Shown: in pieces, positions 60,264 to 64,000 of the stretch
Layout: each line of letters opens with the position of its first letter
Position numbering within the stretch: the first letter of the stretch is position 1
DNA from: Labyrinthula sp. Ha
Lineage: Eukaryota > Sar > Bigyra > Labyrinthulida > Labyrinthulaceae
Direction of reading: 5' to 3'
Assembly (NCBI GenBank): GCA_015227615.1
Contig: JAALGZ010000029.1
Location: 310,001 to 374,000 of the forward strand
Length of the DNA: 64,000 nucleotides
Translations under genes and position numbers: made by a program
The notes under the pieces: model-generated
Database searches by the model: none
Seen by the model: only the letters and a program-made list of their open reading frames with translations
Told to the model about the DNA's origin: nothing

Positions 60264-60373
60264 TTTGTGGTTACTAGTGAGTAACTTGTAGTCTTCAGTA
60301 CTATTGGCTGTTTAGGACAGAGCAACTAACTAACGAAGAATTTCTCTAGAAAACCAAAGACTTACTACAACAA
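60264..60373 (+). repeat. 3' LTR of the copia element
   Basis: 110 bp, 103 of 110 positions identical to the 5' LTR, followed by the target duplication ATTCT. Confidence 0.93.
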
Positions 60374-61226
60374 TTCTCTCTAATATATATGTGATTCATT
60401 TAATTTCCTGAAACATCCGGTGACGATAAACTATTGAATCACTAAAGAAACATCTCATTAATCTTATGGAACATATTTGTAGACCTCCTAAAGTAGTTTC
60501 TTCATGCCAGAAGCCCTGTAGTTCTTTAGTTTTTTGTATATTTGGTTCAAACCTTGGGTTGAGTTAAATAGTAGGTTTATTCATGATTCTTTCGTAACTT
60601 AAAGCCCCTGTTATATATTGCTGAATTGGTAGTAATTCTGTATTTTCTTTCTTTGGAGTAAATTTCCTGTTATGTTAAACAGATATGGCGTCTTAAATTT
60701 GTGTTCCGGCGAAACTTTCAGTCTTTTTTTGAAGCTCGGAATGTTCAAGTGCTCGTCGGTCACAAGAGCATTGAAAATTTTATTATTTTACAGGAAGATA
60801 CTCAACAGAAAATAATGGTTTATTGGCTAGTTGGTCCCAGGCTTAACTTGGAAGTCGTGCCACAGCATAGAGTTCCAAACTTTCCTGTCTCCATCTCCTA
60901 CTCTGTTTACTACGTTTCAAAGATACTTATTCGGTAAAACTCTTGCTATACCATGCAGTTAACCTTTTCTTTTAACCAAGTTTCTAGTTATATCTGAATT
61001 TTATCTTCTGATGGTTGCTCGTAGTTTTTCTTGTTCTTGTTCTTTCTGAATGTATAGGTTGTCTTGTGCGTTTTCCACGGTATTCTTCAAAATCTCAAAT
61101 GCAACAAATGAACGTTTTCCTAACCTATTGCATGTATAAAATATTTTGAGGAAAATGGAACGTTTTGATTTTCTATCGGTTAAAGTCGATTAATCAAATG
61201 GAATCGAAAAGGAAAAAAAACTTTAC
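60374..61226. other. Intergenic stretch between the copia element and the surface-protein gene
   Basis: An open frame at about 60683-60937 (RRNFQSFFEARNVQVLVG, later IMVYWLVGPRLNLEVVP) has a protein-like look and is preceded by TTAAACAG, which could be an acceptor. I cannot assign it to a family or join it to anything, so it may be a dead exon. The last 200 bp should hold the promoter of the following gene. Confidence 0.35.
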
Positions 61227-64000
61227 ATGAGGTATACTTTTTGTCGAATATTTAGGGTTGTTTTTCTGCTGATATTATTTTGCGGCAATCCTTGTTATGG
61301 TGTTGTTAAACGTCAGCTGGAGTTGGTGTGGTCATCCTCCCCAATTAGCTATGACTCCTTGAACAAGAGCCACAGCTCTGAAACAAAGCCAGGTGCCTGG
61401 AGAAAAGTTAGAGATTCCGAAGTAATTTTTGAAGTTCAGAATTCTGGTTTTGTTCTGGTTTCATACTTCAGCTCTATCCTAGCCAGGGCAATTGACAGCA
61501 GAGTTTTAGACACCTCACAGTAATCCATATATCTTTTTGAGAGTCTAGATTCATTAATTTGGATAATAATTTTATTGCTATGAGAATAATTTTCGATGAT
61601 ATGGCATATCGTGAAAGTGGAAGTTTCGCGAGTGTTGATGTCATGGTAGAAGTATCTTTTGTTAAGCTGCGTGGCACCCTTGCAATATATACCCCGCCAG
61701 GCCCCCATAAAGTGTCCTTGCAGTGGAATAAATGGGGGACAACAGTTTCTAAATATTCTGTTGGACTGAAAGCACATCGACATACCTTCAGAACCATCAT
61801 TGTTGAAACATACAACGAAGTTTTACAACCTGCTGTATCCTTCTCGAAGCATATTTTCAAGGAACAGTTTCCTGGTAACTCTGATCAGAATGGGTGGAAT
61901 CGTATTAATGGATTGAGATTGAACATTACTCTTGAGGAAGATTGGAGAGTTTATGTCTTCTACACATTTTCACTGCAAACTGTTTTTCCCAATATAAATA
62001 TCGGGTTTTCTAATTCCTTTGAGGAGGTACAGGAATGACATTGCCATTATCATTTAGGTCCACTGGCTGAGCTTTGTTATTAGCATTGATGGAGACCTTC
62101 ATAGAGAAACGTCTTCTACAGTGTTTTCCGGGTCTAAATTGAACAGAGCCGAGTCTGTTTATGGAGGTAGCCTCATTTCTCTATCGGCTGGAAACCACAT
62201 AATTGAGGTTCTTTGGCGGCGTAGTAAAATTAGGACAACACTTACAGCTCCTTGGTGGCTCACTGATCCAACTATTCTGGATGGCTTTGTGTCTGGTATA
62301 AACTTGATTGCCTTGAAAATATTTAATGGGAAGGTAATAGGTTCTATCCCAGAGCCCATTGTAAGTAACGTAAATGAGCCTTCAGTCAGATCTAAAAATT
62401 TGTTTGATGATTGGGATTTTGAAGTTTTGCCTGGAGTTTGGATAACGCTTCCCGAGTTTCACAGGGAATTATACTTAGATACAGGAAGAACGTATAAACT
62501 GTACTTTGATTACGGACTGTTAAACGAAGAATTTATAGGAGCTGAGATTGGCCATAATCTGATGTTTGAGTCCATTGAGTTTCGTATTGCAGTTGACTTT
62601 AGCTATTATTATGCATCTAGCACTGAAATATCGTACGCTGAGGCCGGAGCTACAGTAGAAAGGTTCATGCTAGTGCTTTCGCTGAGTCCAGGTTCGCATT
62701 CATTTGATTTGCAGTTTCGTTTTGTTGGACAGCAGGATATAACTGAAAAAATCCGCACGGATCTATACTCTTGGTTTGAAGGGTATGGTTCACGATTTTC
62801 TCTCTTGTCGCTTGAGCTCTTCCGTAACTCGCCACCTATTTTTCAACGAACTTCTCATGAAGGTCAGCTCGTTATAGAAGAAAATCTAACAGCTCTTTCC
62901 GTAGTTTTTGAAGAGGATACCACTGCAGTAGTTGATGGAATTCTACTACTTGACGCAGATTTTGGTCCGTCCGATTTAGAGAAAAATGTGACTCTTTATG
63001 TAAGCACAACTAAGGGGGTTCTGAGTTATCTGTGTAACCAAAGCAGCGAGTCTCATTTCTATCACGAATGTGTTTTGGGTCCATCACAGTTGGTCATTAA
63101 TATGTCATATAGTAAGGTTAGATCGATCTTGAAGAAACTATACTTCACTCCCGTTGAGAATTATGTAGGAACAGAAATAGTACATATTTCTGTTTCCGAT
63201 AATGGTTGCTGTGGGATAGGCCATTCGAAAGCTGCTTCGTTGAAACTTTCATTTGAAACCTTGTCCGTTCCAGACCCCCCAAGCTTAGTGATGAATATCA
63301 GCTGCGGAAAATCGGGAGCTAAAATTTCTGAAACCCGAGTATCCCTTCATGTTCTTGAACCGGATAAGACTATATTCCCAGCAAGAAATTGCATGTTGAA
63401 CTTTTATTCATTTTCTGTGTACTTCGTAATTGAGAATCTTAGTTTCCATCATCAAGCTCGAGGAAATTTTTCAAATTACCTGCAGATAGAAGGTCCTTGC
63501 TCGATGAGAGTAAACTTAGTTGCACGTCAAACATTGTTCTGGTACGGTCAGTTGCCTTCAACAAATGAAGTTCGACGTATGAACATAGTATTGAAGACGA
63601 ATGGGTTCTCTGCCTTTTATGTTTTAGAGGGTAAGTCAAAGTATGGGCGACAACGCCTCTCGGAAATTTCATGCTTGAGTTATTTGGAACTAGATATTGA
63701 TCCCGAGCCTGCAGTGTTCGATGATGTGGAGCTCAGGACTTCCAGGACAAGCAGCTGTCTATCTGCAGAACGCATTAGGAGCACAGGATTAACCTCTGCC
63801 TGGGAACCCTTTTCCGGGTACGATGTCATTAGTTCCACCATTGGTGCCATCTCCTATGTATTGCACTTCCGTGACCTCCTATATCATAATCTAGTCCGTG
63901 TTACACCTACGGAGATTCTTCTTCCAACAGGAACAGAATTCTTTGCCTTTACAGTAATTTTCAATGAGGAATTTAACCCCCCCCTTACAAACACCTGCAC
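61227..64000 (+). CDS. Very large secreted or surface protein with internal repeats and a cadherin-like module (partial, runs off the window)
   Basis: Three exons are visible: 61227-61519, 61549-62026 and 62058 to the window end. The introns are 29 nt (GTAATC...TCTAG) and 31 nt (GTACAG...TTTAG). Both joins hold the frame, and the third exon stays open for 1,943 bp, giving at least 904 residues. Residues 7-26 (RIFRVVFLLILFCGNPCYGV) are a signal peptide. Three diverged repeats of roughly 130 residues follow, each with a core like (F/M)RIxxD...YRES, then L-x-(A/S/P)-G-x-H-x-x-x-L-Q-W. Next comes a beta-sandwich stretch (VVDGILLLDADFGPSD, then VSTTKGVLSY, then LYFTPVENYVGTEIVHISVSD) that fits the cadherin-like or CSPG-type repeats of adhesion proteins, and then a Cys-containing region. 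There are many N-glycosylation sequons. The role is probably cell-surface adhesion or wall. Start codon ATG 61227. Confidence 0.82.

Larger units (their letters stand above)
56171..60373 (+). mobile_element. Ty1/copia LTR retrotransposon (fossil, structurally full length)
   Basis: The 4.2-kb element has 110-bp LTRs at both ends and a perfect 5-bp target duplication, ATTCT (56166-56170 and 60374-60378). Parts in copia order: gag from about 56312; a CCHC zinc knuckle at about 56976-57017; protease with LDSGTS at about 57211; integrase at about 57610-58330 (HRKLGH, HADLVGPLP, NGTVERWNR); reverse transcriptase at about 58860-59360 with FVDDI near 59290; RNase H at about 59780-60130 with STEAEYIG. 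Integrase before reverse transcriptase defines Ty1/copia. A purine tract lies just before the 3' LTR. The reading is broken in about four or five places. The LTRs differ at 7 of 110 positions, so the insertion is moderately old. Confidence 0.95.

Overview
The window is nuclear DNA from a eukaryotic microbe, A+T rich, with very unequal gene density. ATG4, Gemin2, a BART-like protein, a four-EF-hand protein, a Golgi-type GT8 glycosyltransferase, LTR retrotransposons and spliceosomal introns all show it is eukaryotic. I cannot name the lineage. The clearest organismal trait is a class of tiny spliceosomal introns: five introns fixed by reading frame are 27-31 nt, start GTA and end YAG. Extracellular adhesion-type repeats and a BART-like protein would suit a flagellated protist, but that is inference.

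Region by region. 1-4.7 kb is compact: two small membrane proteins, Gemin2, a BART-like protein, ATG4 and an EF-hand protein ending in a CaaX box, with gaps of about 30-280 bp. 4.7-9.8 kb has no gene I can support. 9.84-10.74 kb is a Mutator-like non-autonomous DNA element with long terminal inverted repeats and a 10-bp target duplication, about 40 bp upstream of a four-exon GT8 glycosyltransferase gene (10.78-13.05 kb). 13-20.7 kb is empty. 20.77-22.83 kb holds a large gene of unknown family. 22.8-27.4 kb is empty apart from a tRNA-like relic, and 27.4-28.1 kb codes an acidic, probably disordered protein.

29.4-42.1 kb holds two same-strand paralogues, each coding an 876-residue secreted protein of unknown family. 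They differ along most of their length but share a 1,006-bp block with only four mismatches, which points to recent gene conversion. The 7.5 kb between them contains two hAT-like MITEs (one with another MITE nested inside) and a decayed Ty3/gypsy fossil. 42-53 kb is mostly non-coding, with a secreted class 3 lipase at 49.3-50.3 kb and two copies of a dispersed repeat of about 1 kb. One copy carries a hAT-like MITE and the other serves as its empty site. 56.2-60.4 kb is a broken Ty1/copia element with both LTRs and a perfect 5-bp target duplication. The window ends inside a very large cell-surface or secreted protein gene (61.2 kb to beyond the edge) with two tiny introns, three diverged repeats and a cadherin-like module.

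The genes do not form one pathway. Those at the left edge are housekeeping (snRNP assembly, autophagy, calcium signalling). Those from 29 kb onward mostly code secreted or surface proteins (two paralogues, a lipase, a giant surface protein), and the GT8 enzyme could glycosylate such cargo. Several start codons were moved from the longest open frame to the first plausible ATG, and some upstream exons are predicted from reading-frame continuity alone.
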